From assembly GCA_013349695.1 (NCBI GenBank), contig DUZD01000002.1, positions 1 through 37,184 of the forward strand: 37,184 bases of DNA. Direction: 5' to 3'. Shown piece by piece: positions 1 to 7,183 of the stretch. The notes under the pieces were generated by a model. It was not told the DNA's origin. It did not search any database and saw only the letters and a list, made by a program, of their open reading frames with translations. The DNA comes from Rhodospirillaceae bacterium. Its GTDB lineage: Bacteria > Pseudomonadota > Alphaproteobacteria > Rhodospirillales > 2-02-FULL-58-16. Every line of letters starts with the position of its first letter. The first letter of the stretch is position 1. The position numbers were made by a program, and so were the translations under genes.

Positions 1-1
1 C

Positions 2-336
2 GAGACACCCCCGGTCAAGCCTGTTTTCGACGGCGAAAAGCAGGCCAAACTGACCGCCTTGGCCTGCTCCAAGCCACCGAAAGGACGCTGCAAATGGACG
101 TTGCGGCTTCTGGCGGAAAAGGTGGTGGAGCTTGAAATCGTCGTGTCCGTGCATTTCAACACTGTCGGGCGGGTGTTAAAAAAAACGCGCTCAAGGCGCA
201 TCTGAAACGGCAATGGATCATCCCGCCCAAGGCCAATTCCGCCTTCGTGGCGGCGATGGAAGATGTGCTGGAGGTCTACACGCGCCCGCTGGTTTGTCTC
301 GACGAGGCCAGCAGGCAACTTATCGCCGAAACGCGC
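2..336 (+). pseudogene. IS630-family transposase fragment, frameshifted and truncated
   Basis: Two reading frames together give the N-terminal and linker part of an IS630-type transposase. The first frame reads from the window edge to a stop near 202 and contains the helix-turn-helix stretch KGRCKWTLRLLAEKVVELE. At the A8 run 178-185 the homology passes to the -1 frame, which continues KNALKAHLKRQWIIPP and then MEDVLEVYTRPLVCLDEAS. The last block holds the DE of the first catalytic aspartate region, but it is a few residues shorter than usual between VYTRP and LVCLDE, which suggests a small deletion. The rest of the DDE domain is missing because the reading frame passes directly into an unrelated IS21 fragment. 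The A8 run could once have been a programmed -1 slippage site, or the shift could be decay. The copy is certainly inactive. The 5' end lies outside the window. Confidence 0.75.
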
Positions 337-471
337 ATGCCGCCGCCAAAGTGGCACGATATCATCGGCGAACCCAGCTTCGCCGACGCCATCCTCGAAC
401 GCATCGTCCACAACGCCCACGGGATCGATCCGGATGAACCGAAAAAAAACAGACGGCCGCCGTTATTGTGA
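337..471 (+). pseudogene. IS21-family IstB-like ATP-binding protein, C-terminal fragment
   Basis: In the same frame as the IS630 remnant, the protein switches to PPKWHDIIGEPSFADAILER followed by IVHNAHGID. This resembles the C-terminal end of IstB, the AAA+ helper of IS21 transposition, where a WHxxIGxPTLADAILDRxVHN block precedes the basic tail. Only about 45 residues remain; the Walker motifs are absent. The junction lies at about 337-345. The fragment ends at a TGA at 469-471, 39 bases before the HAD-phosphatase start. It is a dead scar formed by insertion or recombination between two insertion sequences. Confidence 0.7.
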
Positions 472-510
472 GACAATGGACTTGTCAAAACCGTACTCGC
501 GAGATGGGCC

Positions 511-945
511 ATGATCGTCGTCTTCGACCTCGACAACACGCTCACGGACGAGGCCGGGCGCAAGCTGCGGCCGGGGATCACGGCGCTGCTGGAAAAGCTC
601 AACGCGAAGGGATACGAACTGGCGCTGTGGACCCAGTCGCCGAGGGCGCGGGCACGGGCGGTGCTGAAGGATCATGGGCTGGAACGCCATTTCGGCTGTT
701 TCGTGTTTCGCGAGGACTACGACCCCGAGAACCGCGATCCGCCGAAGGACATCCGCGGGATAAGCGGCGGTTTCCTGGTCGACGACAACCCGGCGCATGT
801 GAATTTCGTCCACCGGCTGGGCCTCGGCGGTTTCCTGGTCGCTCCCTACCGCGGAAGCCCTTACACCAATACCTCAGAGCTCGTCCGCCTCTACCGCCGC
901 GTCCGGGCGGCCCGCTGGAGACAACGCCTGCTCGGCGGGACATGA
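511..945 (+). CDS. HAD-superfamily NIF/FCP1-like phosphatase
   Basis: The 144-residue protein begins with the HAD nucleophile motif FDLDNTLTD (D6, D8, T10). Motif II is seen as LWTQSPRAR (41-47), a lysine candidate is K79 in PPKD, and the acidic motif is VDDNPAH (D91, D92). The compact length and the DLDNTL spelling fit the NLI-interacting-factor/FCP1-like branch, which are Mg-dependent phosphatases; the substrate cannot be read from sequence. It is probably cytosolic, with no signal peptide or membrane segment. The ribosome binding site is weak, but the motif at residue 6 leaves no room for a later start. It follows transposon scars and converges with the oxidase-like operon, with its stop two bases from the opposing stop. 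Confidence 0.75.
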   Translation: MIVVFDLDNTLTDEAGRKLRPGITALLEKLNAKGYELALWTQSPRARARAVLKDHGLERHFGCFVFREDYDPENRDPPKDIRGISGGFLVDDNPAHVNFVHRLGLGGFLVAPYRGSPYTNTSELVRLYRRVRAARWRQRLLGGT

Positions 946-947
946 AC

Positions 948-1151
948 TCAGCCGCCGCCGGATCCTTTCTTCCGGCCCACCGATTCCGCTATCCCGATCA
1001 AGATCGCCAGGATCAGGAACAACACGGCGCCAAGCCCCCACACGCGGGCGTTGGTGGGCATGTAGATCATCGGGATCGTGTAGTACATGAGCGACAAAGC
1101 CCCCCAGATCGCAAAAATAACGCCGAAAAGCCAACCGTCCTCGCTTTTCAT
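948..1151 (-). CDS. Small two-helix membrane protein of the oxidase-like operon
   Basis: A 67-residue protein with two hydrophobic segments (about residues 6-29 and 36-57) and a short basic glycine-rich tail. I do not recognise the family. It is the last gene of the minus-strand cluster, 27 bases after the oxidase-like subunit I, which suggests a small accessory subunit such as the subunit IV-like peptides of heme-copper oxidases; this is inference from position. The start at 1151 was chosen because AAGGAG (1164-1159) lies seven bases upstream; ATG at 1154 and a longer start at 1172 are possible, but the latter would place the Shine-Dalgarno inside the gene. Confidence 0.6.
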   Translation of the reverse strand: MKSEDGWLFGVIFAIWGALSLMYYTIPMIYMPTNARVWGLGAVLFLILAILIGIAESVGRKKGSGGG

Positions 1152-1178
1152 CATTCGTCTCCTTACGAACAACGAGTC

Positions 1179-2849
1179 TTAATGTCCGCCGGCGATCACC
1201 TCGATGGCCAGCCCGTCCATGAGATTGAAACCCAGCACCGTGAAAGCGTACATGCCGGCGACAAGGACCATCACGGAAAGCGGGCCGAACCAAGCCGTCC
1301 GGCGTCCGAGGGCGACGCCGCCCCAGGACACGGCGGGAAGACCGGGCAGTTCCTCGCCGGGCGAACGCCTGGGCCCGAAGAACGTCGCTGTCAGAGCGTA
1401 AACATAGACCGCCAGGGCCACCGTCATGAATATCGCGCCGATTCCGACGCAGGTCATGACCGTGCTCCAGACGGCCGGAGCGTCGCCGCCGTAGGAGATG
1501 TCGAACACACGGCGCGGAACCCCCGTGTAGCCGGCCGCGATACCCGACGCTCCGAAAATGAGCAGACCGAAAGTGAGCAAGTAGGGAATCTTGTTCAGCA
1601 GGGAAGGATTCCACAAGTCCCGTCCGCTCAAGGCCGGGATGATGTAGAGCAACGCCGCGATGAAGGTGAGCGTCACCGTTCCCACCGTCAGGAAATGGAA
1701 ATAGCCGGGGACGAAGAAGGTGTCGCTGAGCAACGGCGCCAGCCCTTCCATGATCAGCACGAAGGATAACCCACCGCCGATGGCCAGGTTGACGACCGCC
1801 ATGCCAACGGCGCTCATGGCCGGGTTGCCCCAGGGCAGCATGCGGATCCAGCCGAAAATCCCTTTGCCGCCATGGGCGCGGCCATGCACCTCGAGGGTGG
1901 CGACGATGACCATGAACACGAGCAAGGTGGGAACGCTGATGAACAGGGACAAAAGAGAGCCAAGCACCCGCACCACCTCGCTCAGGTCGGGTTCCAGGAA
2001 CATGTGGTAAAGGGAAGTCGGCGGCACGAAGACCAAATAACTGGCGAAGATGATTTTCGAAAACCGCCGCCCGAAGATCGATTTGACTCCCACCATGACC
2101 TCGACCAGCGCGTACCACACCAAGGCGGTAGCCATGAGCGGCAGGTAGTGGACGTTGTGGAACAGCAGATTCCAGCCCATTACATAACCCATGCTTATGG
2201 TCTGACTGGTACCGAAGGCCCAGTCCGCCGCTGGCAGAAAGATGTTGATCGCCGCCATGGAGCTGACGATCAGCAGGCCAGCCCAGGCAACGGCGGCGAA
2301 GGATACCGCCGACCAGGTTTCTATCTTGCCTTCGAGTTTGGGTTTGAGCGCCGTGTAAATGGCCGGCACCGCGACCAGAAACTGCCCGACGCCGAGCAGC
2401 AAATAGCCGACGTAAAAGTAAGCGGCCTGGGCCCTGTTATCCTCGGTGACCACCTCGGGCGGCGCGTTGTAAAGAATCGCCACGCCGTTTAAAACGCTGA
2501 ATTCGTTGAGGATAAAGCCAATTGTCATGGCGATGAAGCCGAGCCACGCCAGCGGCCGCCAAGCGATGGCGCCGGCGCTCTCGGTGTAGACCACGGCTAA
2601 GATCAGCACCAACGCGGCCTGCACGAAATATAGCCAGTAGAAGAAGATGGTGACCCCGTGCAGGGTCAATATCTGGTAGGCCATCTCGGCTTCCAATTCG
2701 ATGAAGCCGGCGCGCATGAAGGCGTTGGTTACCCCATAGAGGACGCCGAGGGCCAGGGTCAGCACCGCCATGACGATAAAGGCCTTGAGCAGGTTCTTGT
2801 CCGTGTTGGGCAGTTTTTTCAGCCCGTCCACAAGCAAGTTTTGGGTCAT
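1179..2849 (-). CDS. B-family (ba3-like) heme-copper oxidase subunit I homologue with altered ligands
   Basis: A 556-residue polytopic membrane protein. Blocks such as GIFGWIRMLPWGNPA (about 330-344) and VPGYFHF (380-386) align without gaps to my recollection of the Thermus ba3 oxidase, so the B family is the best placement. Low-spin heme ligands are present: H64 in LTLHG and H385. One CuB histidine and the cross-linking tyrosine are plausible in HNVHY (H231, Y235). Two normally invariant histidines are replaced: the CuB pair HH is Y281-H282, and the HFH motif is Y383-F384-H385, which removes the usual high-spin heme ligand. The codons at these sites (TAC, TAT) are clear and the frame is intact, so this is not a frameshift. 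It follows the CuA subunit by 24 bases. Whether it reduces O2 or NO is doubtful; an electron-transfer or sensor role is possible. Confidence 0.85.
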   Translation of the reverse strand: MTQNLLVDGLKKLPNTDKNLLKAFIVMAVLTLALGVLYGVTNAFMRAGFIELEAEMAYQILTLHGVTIFFYWLYFVQAALVLILAVVYTESAGAIAWRPLAWLGFIAMTIGFILNEFSVLNGVAILYNAPPEVVTEDNRAQAAYFYVGYLLLGVGQFLVAVPAIYTALKPKLEGKIETWSAVSFAAVAWAGLLIVSSMAAINIFLPAADWAFGTSQTISMGYVMGWNLLFHNVHYLPLMATALVWYALVEVMVGVKSIFGRRFSKIIFASYLVFVPPTSLYHMFLEPDLSEVVRVLGSLLSLFISVPTLLVFMVIVATLEVHGRAHGGKGIFGWIRMLPWGNPAMSAVGMAVVNLAIGGGLSFVLIMEGLAPLLSDTFFVPGYFHFLTVGTVTLTFIAALLYIIPALSGRDLWNPSLLNKIPYLLTFGLLIFGASGIAAGYTGVPRRVFDISYGGDAPAVWSTVMTCVGIGAIFMTVALAVYVYALTATFFGPRRSPGEELPGLPAVSWGGVALGRRTAWFGPLSVMVLVAGMYAFTVLGFNLMDGLAIEVIAGGH

Positions 2850-2873
2850 CGTCGGTTTTCCTTCCGCCGCCGC

Positions 2874-3620
2874 CTACTCGACAATGATTTTGCCAAACAT
2901 CGTGTCGTGGCCTATGCCGCAGTAAACGGTGCAGTAAAAGAAGTATTCACCCGGCTGGGTAAAAGTGATCACGTTTTCGCTCAGTGCATTTGCCCGCAAC
3001 CGGATCATACGGCTTGCGCTACCGAGGTTGATCGATGCGCCGTGGCTGGTGTCGGTTCCCATCATCAGGAATTTGTATTGAACGCCGGTCTCCAATGTGA
3101 GCTCCGCCGGCTCGTAAGACCATCGAGAGGCGGCGATGTAGACCTCGATGGGCTCCTCGTCATGGGCCTCCTCGCCGGCGCCAGGTTTCTCCATGACCAT
3201 CTCGGGCATGCCTCCCGGGTGTGCATGTTCCGCTTCTTCCGCTTCGCCCATCATGGCCTTCAGTTTCGCCATGCCTTGCCGCGTCGGACGGACGCTGCCG
3301 TCCGGCAAGGTATTTATTGTGACGAAGGCCGCGGTCCGACGCTGGAACTCGGCGGCGGACATTCCGCCGCCCATACCCATCATGCCCCCCATTGCCGGCA
3401 TGTCCATTTTCATCGCCGGCATGGCGTCCCCCATGCCGGGCTCGCCGTGCTCCTGGACCGTGTCGCCGGCGGCCGGCTCCCCGTCGGAGCCAAAGCCCAA
3501 AGGGGCATGGCCGTAAGCGGCCCAAAGCAGGTAAAGGGAAAGCACACTCAACCCGACAACGAACACAAAGCCCTTATGCGTGCTGATACTCTGTCCGTTC
3601 GTGTTCGATTCCGTTTCCAT
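2874..3620 (-). CDS. Cytochrome oxidase subunit II-like protein with CuA site and Met-rich insert
   Basis: A 248-residue protein with one N-terminal membrane segment (about 18-36), then a periplasmic region. Residues 63-87 are very rich in Met and Gly (for example MPAMKMDMPAMGGMMGMG), and 131-152 contains several His, Met and acidic residues; such composition often binds copper. The C-terminal cupredoxin fold (about 157-248) carries a CuA-like signature CTVYCGIGHDTM: C230, C234, H238, M241, with H193 in TDTSHG as the remaining histidine. The position usually Glu or Gln between the cysteines is Val, tolerable because that ligand uses the backbone carbonyl. AAGGAGG five bases before the ATG supports the start. 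It is directly upstream of subunit I, so it probably passes electrons to it from a periplasmic donor. Confidence 0.85.
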   Translation of the reverse strand: METESNTNGQSISTHKGFVFVVGLSVLSLYLLWAAYGHAPLGFGSDGEPAAGDTVQEHGEPGMGDAMPAMKMDMPAMGGMMGMGGGMSAAEFQRRTAAFVTINTLPDGSVRPTRQGMAKLKAMMGEAEEAEHAHPGGMPEMVMEKPGAGEEAHDEEPIEVYIAASRWSYEPAELTLETGVQYKFLMMGTDTSHGASINLGSASRMIRLRANALSENVITFTQPGEYFFYCTVYCGIGHDTMFGKIIVE

Positions 3621-3660
3621 GCGCCCCTCCTTCGCGAAACGCTATTGAACCGAATTCGCG

Positions 3661-3706
3661 GATTACATGCGTTATAAACAATATAATAAAACCAATTTGA
3701 AAACAA
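3661..3706 (-). promoter_or_regulatory. AT-rich probable promoter of the oxidase-like genes
   Basis: This AT-rich stretch stands out from its GC-rich surroundings and lies just upstream of subunit II, after the hairpin that follows the rhodanese gene. On the minus strand it contains TTGTTT followed 15 bases later by TATATT, and a second TATAAC. Spacing is not ideal and no operator was identified, so the assignment rests mainly on position and composition. Confidence 0.35.
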
Positions 3707-3753
3707 GTAATATTGGCAAAACACCGGCCTGCCCGGTGTTTTGCCAATATTAC
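3707..3753 (-). terminator. Perfect 21-bp hairpin, probable terminator after the rhodanese gene
   Basis: Bases 3707-3727 and 3733-3753 are exact reverse complements around a five-base loop (3728-3732). The arm starts GTAATATTGGCAAAACACC. Read on the minus strand, it lies 43 bases after the rhodanese stop and is followed by a T-rich run, which fits intrinsic termination. The other side is less T-rich. The perfect long stem could also be a small repeat element. Confidence 0.55.
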
Positions 3754-3796
3754 AAGAAAGAGCCGGATATACCTTACGTCCGTTTTCCCGGTGCGC

Positions 3797-4708
3797 TCAG
3801 GGCAGCTTCACCCGCCGCTCAACGGGATTGGCCGGATCGGTGGTCCATTCGGCCAGCGAGCCGTCGTACATTCTTGTCCGCTTGTTGCCGAGGATTTCGT
3901 AAGACACGAACCAGCCCAGGGACGCCCAGTGGCCGGTGTTGCAGAAGTTGATGACCGGTCCCTCGGTCGGGGCGCCGGCTGTCTCGTAGAGCTTGCCGAT
4001 TGCCGAGGCATCGCGGAAAGCGCCGCCGCCGTTCCTGGTCAGCCAGACGCCCGGCACGTTCTTGGCGCCGGGGATGGTGCCCGGGCGTTTGACGGAACCG
4101 CTTTTGTTGATGCCGAGGAACTGGTCGCTGGAGCGGTTGTCGATCAGGGCCGCGCCGCCGTTTAGCGCCCGTTTCACGTCCTCGGCGGTGGCCAGCAACT
4201 TTGCATTCATGCGCGCCGTGAAGGTTTTCGGCCGGGGTTTGCTTTTGCCCTTGGCCAGGGGATTGGCGCGGTTGGCGAAATAGCCGGTCATGCCGCCGTC
4301 GAGGATGGAAACCTCGTCATGGCCGAGGACCTTGAATGTCCAATAGAGGCGGGCCGCCTTGGCCATCTCGCCGGCGCCGTGGCCGCCGGCAACGACGACC
4401 ACGTGGGTTTTGTTGTCGACGCCCAGACCGCCGATCAAGGCTTGCAGATAATCGATGCCGGGAAGCAGGCCCCTGACGCCTCCCTTGTTGACCCGCCAAC
4501 CCTTTTTGCCGCCATAGTCCGTATGGACGGCGCCGGGAATGTGGGCGTTCCCGAACTCCCGCTTGCCGCGAACGTCGAGAAACACAACGCCGGGCCGTTG
4601 CAGGTTGGTCCCGACCCAGTCCGCGTCGAGGAGCGGTTCCGCCGCCAGGGTTTGACCGGCTAGAACGAGGACCGGGAAAAAGGCAATAAACAAAAGGCTT
4701 TTTTTCAT
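3797..4708 (-). CDS. Periplasmic tandem-rhodanese sulfurtransferase
   Basis: A 303-residue protein with a clear signal peptide (MKKSLLFIAFFPVLVLAG, cleavage near LAA-EP) and two rhodanese domains. The first has VFLDVRGKREFGNAHIPGA but no cysteine in its active-site loop (VVAGGHGAGEM), so it is a non-catalytic half. The second carries the loop FCNTGHWAS, with catalytic Cys256 counted from the chosen start. The enzyme should transfer sulfane sulfur from thiosulfate or a persulfide to cyanide or a thiol, in the periplasm. The start at 4708 gives a normal signal peptide; an upstream ATG at 4744 would add 12 residues before it. It has the same orientation as the CuA/oxidase-like genes, separated from them by a hairpin, so it may be a functional partner rather than strictly co-transcribed. 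Confidence 0.85.
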   Translation of the reverse strand: MKKSLLFIAFFPVLVLAGQTLAAEPLLDADWVGTNLQRPGVVFLDVRGKREFGNAHIPGAVHTDYGGKKGWRVNKGGVRGLLPGIDYLQALIGGLGVDNKTHVVVVAGGHGAGEMAKAARLYWTFKVLGHDEVSILDGGMTGYFANRANPLAKGKSKPRPKTFTARMNAKLLATAEDVKRALNGGAALIDNRSSDQFLGINKSGSVKRPGTIPGAKNVPGVWLTRNGGGAFRDASAIGKLYETAGAPTEGPVINFCNTGHWASLGWFVSYEILGNKRTRMYDGSLAEWTTDPANPVERRVKLP

Positions 4709-4912
4709 CGGAGATGTTCCCTGGAGCACCACGCTTTTACCCATTCGCGGAAACTCAACTTGTTTTGCCGCCGTGGGCGGCCGACCAAGCGGTGGAACCC
4801 GGCTTTGCCGAAGGCGACGGGGTTGGCATTCGGATTATCCCGGCGGTAGGATCGTCCGGCCTCTAACCGGCATTGATCTTCTGTTTAGAGAGAAGCGACG
4901 GAGAGGGAAAGG

Positions 4913-6145
4913 GTGAATCGGAAGCAGCGGCGCCGGATGGCGAAACGGCAACGCCCGGGAGCGCCGGCGGCGACGGATCGGCTGTTGGACGAGGCGTTGG
5001 AGCAGCACCGGGCCGGGCGGCTGGACAAGGCCAAGGTCCTCTACGAGGACGTCCTCTCGGCGAAGCCGGACGATGCCGGCGCCTTGCACTTCCTTGGCGT
5101 TCTTGCCCACCAGCAGGGAGACCACGAGGAGGCATACCGGCTCATCAGCCGGGCGATCGCCGCCGACGGCCGCCAACCCGCCTTTCATGACCACCAGGGC
5201 GTGGCCCTGCGCTGGATGGGACGGACAGGCGAAGCCGAAGCCGCCCACCGCCGGGCCATCGAACTCGACCCCGGTTTCGCCGCCGCCTATGTCAATCTGG
5301 GTAACACCCTGGGCGTTCGGGGCAGGCTGGAAGAAGCGGAAACGGCCTTCCGGCGCGGCCTCGAACTCAATCCCGCCGACGCCGGCGCCCATAACAACCT
5401 CGGCAACACCTTACGGGTGCGGGGCAAGCTGACCGAGGCGGCCGACGCCTACCGCGGGGCCTTGGAGCTCAATCCGGATTTCGCCAAGGCCCATTCCAAC
5501 CTTGGCGCCATTTTGCGCGAGTTCGGCGACTTCCAGCAAGCCGAGACCGCCTGCCGGCGGGCCATCGAGCTCGATCCGGGCTACGCCGACGCCTATAACA
5601 ACCTGGGCAACGTCTTGATGGCGATGGAAAGGGTGGAAGAAGGAGTCGAACGTTACCGCCAAGCCGTCGCCTTCGATCCCAACTCCCCCTTGCTTTTGTC
5701 CAATCTGGGTGGCGGTTTGACCACCCTCGGACGGCTGGATGAAGCGCAAACCATGTTCCGCCGCGCCATCGAAATGAACCCGGATTGCGCCGAGGCGCAC
5801 AACGGGTTGGGGGTGGTCATGCTCTCTCAGGGCAAGACCGAGGAAGCCTTGGCCAACTATCGAAAGGCCCTCGCCATCAAGCCGGATTATGTGGACGTCT
5901 TCTACAACATGACGAACTCGGGGCGGGTCGAATTCGCCGCCGGCGAATTACGCCGGATCGGGGAAATGCTCGCCGACAACGGTCTCTCCGATGAAGCCAA
6001 GGCCAAACTTCGCTTCGCGCTCGCCGAGCACCATGCCCGCCGGGGCGAAATCGATACCGCTTTCGACCTATACCGGCAGGGCAACGAAGCGCGGCGGCAA
6101 GCCCTGGCGGCGGCGGGCCGCCGTTACGATGGCGCCTCGCAGTAG
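4913..6145 (+). CDS. TPR-repeat protein, N-terminal part of a TPR-sulfotransferase split by amber
   Basis: A GTG start preceded by GGAGAGGG gives a basic N-terminus (MNRKQRRRMAKRQR) followed by nine tandem 34-residue TPR units at about residues 21-326, with the usual NLG...A...Y/F...A...P pattern. A helical linker leads to a TAG at 6143-6145. Three bases later, in the same frame, a sulfotransferase domain begins. In known TPR-sulfotransferases these two parts form one polypeptide, so the amber codon appears to interrupt a fused gene; without it the product would be about 676 residues. Alternatives are a true two-gene arrangement with reinitiation at the ATG, read-through, or a base-calling error. 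TPR arrays bind partner proteins, probably the substrate here. Confidence 0.8.
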   Translation: MNRKQRRRMAKRQRPGAPAATDRLLDEALEQHRAGRLDKAKVLYEDVLSAKPDDAGALHFLGVLAHQQGDHEEAYRLISRAIAADGRQPAFHDHQGVALRWMGRTGEAEAAHRRAIELDPGFAAAYVNLGNTLGVRGRLEEAETAFRRGLELNPADAGAHNNLGNTLRVRGKLTEAADAYRGALELNPDFAKAHSNLGAILREFGDFQQAETACRRAIELDPGYADAYNNLGNVLMAMERVEEGVERYRQAVAFDPNSPLLLSNLGGGLTTLGRLDEAQTMFRRAIEMNPDCAEAHNGLGVVMLSQGKTEEALANYRKALAIKPDYVDVFYNMTNSGRVEFAAGELRRIGEMLADNGLSDEAKAKLRFALAEHHARRGEIDTAFDLYRQGNEARRQALAAAGRRYDGASQ

Positions 6146-6148
6146 GCG

Positions 6149-6943
6149 ATGGTGGACAAAAGGAAGGCAATGTTCAGGCGTGACTTTTTCGCCGATCGCG
6201 GGGATTTCGGTTTGCCGTCGGAAGTCCCTGTGTTCATTGTCGGCATGCCGCGCTCCGGGACGACGCTCATCGAACAGATCGCGGCCAGCCATCCGCTGGT
6301 CCATGGGGCGGGGGAACTGAAGGACATAGCGATCGCCGCCGCCAACTTGCCCAAGGTTTTGGATACGGAAACTCCCTATCCGGATTGCTTGGCCGTCATG
6401 GATGGCGAGACATCGCGGCGCTTGGCGGAAGATCGCCTGCGCCGTCTCGGCGCCTTGGCTCCCGGCGCCGCCCGCGTCATCGACAAGATGCCGTTCAATT
6501 ACCTTCACCTCGCCCTGATCGCCCTCCTGCACCCCGCCGCCAGGATCATCCACTGCCGCCGCGACGCCCGGGACCTGGGCCTTTCATGCTACTTGCAGAA
6601 TTTCACCGATTCCCATCCCTGGACGACACGGCTGGAAGACATCGGCCACTATTTCAAAGCCTATGAGAGCCTGATGGACCACTGGCGGCGGGTCCTGCCG
6701 TTAAAGGTAATGGACATCGGCTACGAGGCCCTGATCAACGACCAGGAAGGGGAAAGCCGCCGCCTGATTGATTTTCTCGGGCTGCCGTGGGACGACGCCT
6801 GCCTCGAATTCCATAACACCCGGCGGGCCGTGCGCACGGCCTCGAACTGGCAGGTTCGCCAGCCCATCTACTCGAAATCGGTGGGCCGATGGCGGCTTTA
6901 CGAGAAATTCCTCGATCCCCTGAAACGGGCTTTGGAAAGCTGA
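6149..6943 (+). CDS. PAPS-dependent sulfotransferase domain protein
   Basis: The 264-residue reading frame contains the 5'-phosphosulfate loop VGMPRSGTTLIEQ (PRSGTT at 34-39) and the 3'-phosphate motif CRRDARDLGLSCY with Ser146, so both halves of the PAPS site look intact. It should transfer a sulfate group from PAPS to a protein or glycan; the acceptor is unknown. No Shine-Dalgarno precedes the ATG, which is three bases after the amber codon of the TPR gene and in the same frame. Translation therefore needs reinitiation or read-through, or the gene is the broken half of a fusion. A 32-base palindrome follows ten bases after the stop. Confidence 0.8.
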   Translation: MVDKRKAMFRRDFFADRGDFGLPSEVPVFIVGMPRSGTTLIEQIAASHPLVHGAGELKDIAIAAANLPKVLDTETPYPDCLAVMDGETSRRLAEDRLRRLGALAPGAARVIDKMPFNYLHLALIALLHPAARIIHCRRDARDLGLSCYLQNFTDSHPWTTRLEDIGHYFKAYESLMDHWRRVLPLKVMDIGYEALINDQEGESRRLIDFLGLPWDDACLEFHNTRRAVRTASNWQVRQPIYSKSVGRWRLYEKFLDPLKRALES

Positions 6944-6953
6944 ATTTGGCCGG

Positions 6954-6985
6954 ACCTCCAAGGCGGCGCGCGCCGCCTTGGAGGT
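6954..6985. terminator. 32-base perfect palindrome, possible terminator
   Basis: The sequence from ACCTCCAAGGCGGCG through its exact complement is self-complementary over 32 bases (6954-6985), ten bases after the sulfotransferase stop. It would form a 13-15 bp GC-rich stem. There is no strong T-tract, so it may act as a Rho-independent-like pause, an mRNA stabiliser, or a site for a dimeric protein. The rest of the gap to 7183 shows nothing I can name. Confidence 0.45.
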
Positions 6986-7183
6986 GTGGATCTGGCCGTT
7001 GCCGATCACCATCGCCACGGGTGTAAAGGCTTGTCCGGGTCGGGGTATGGCGGCGCGAGCGCTGTCGCCCGCGCCGCCGGTTGAAGTCGATATGCGCGAC
7101 TTTGCCGATCCGGGTCTCGGTTCCACTTCCTGCCTCCCCGGAGCCGCCTCCGGGCCGTCCTCCGTTCGAACTCTCGATCCGCC

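Noticed and set aside
468..2118. Long open frames on both strands opposite or across the HAD and oxidase-like genes
   Set aside because: They are arginine/glycine-rich translations of the antisense or shifted frames of clearly conserved genes and show no motif of their own.
4913..6145. Amber codon read as pyrrolysine
   Set aside because: Nothing in the window suggests pyrrolysine machinery, and reinitiation, mutation or a base error is simpler.
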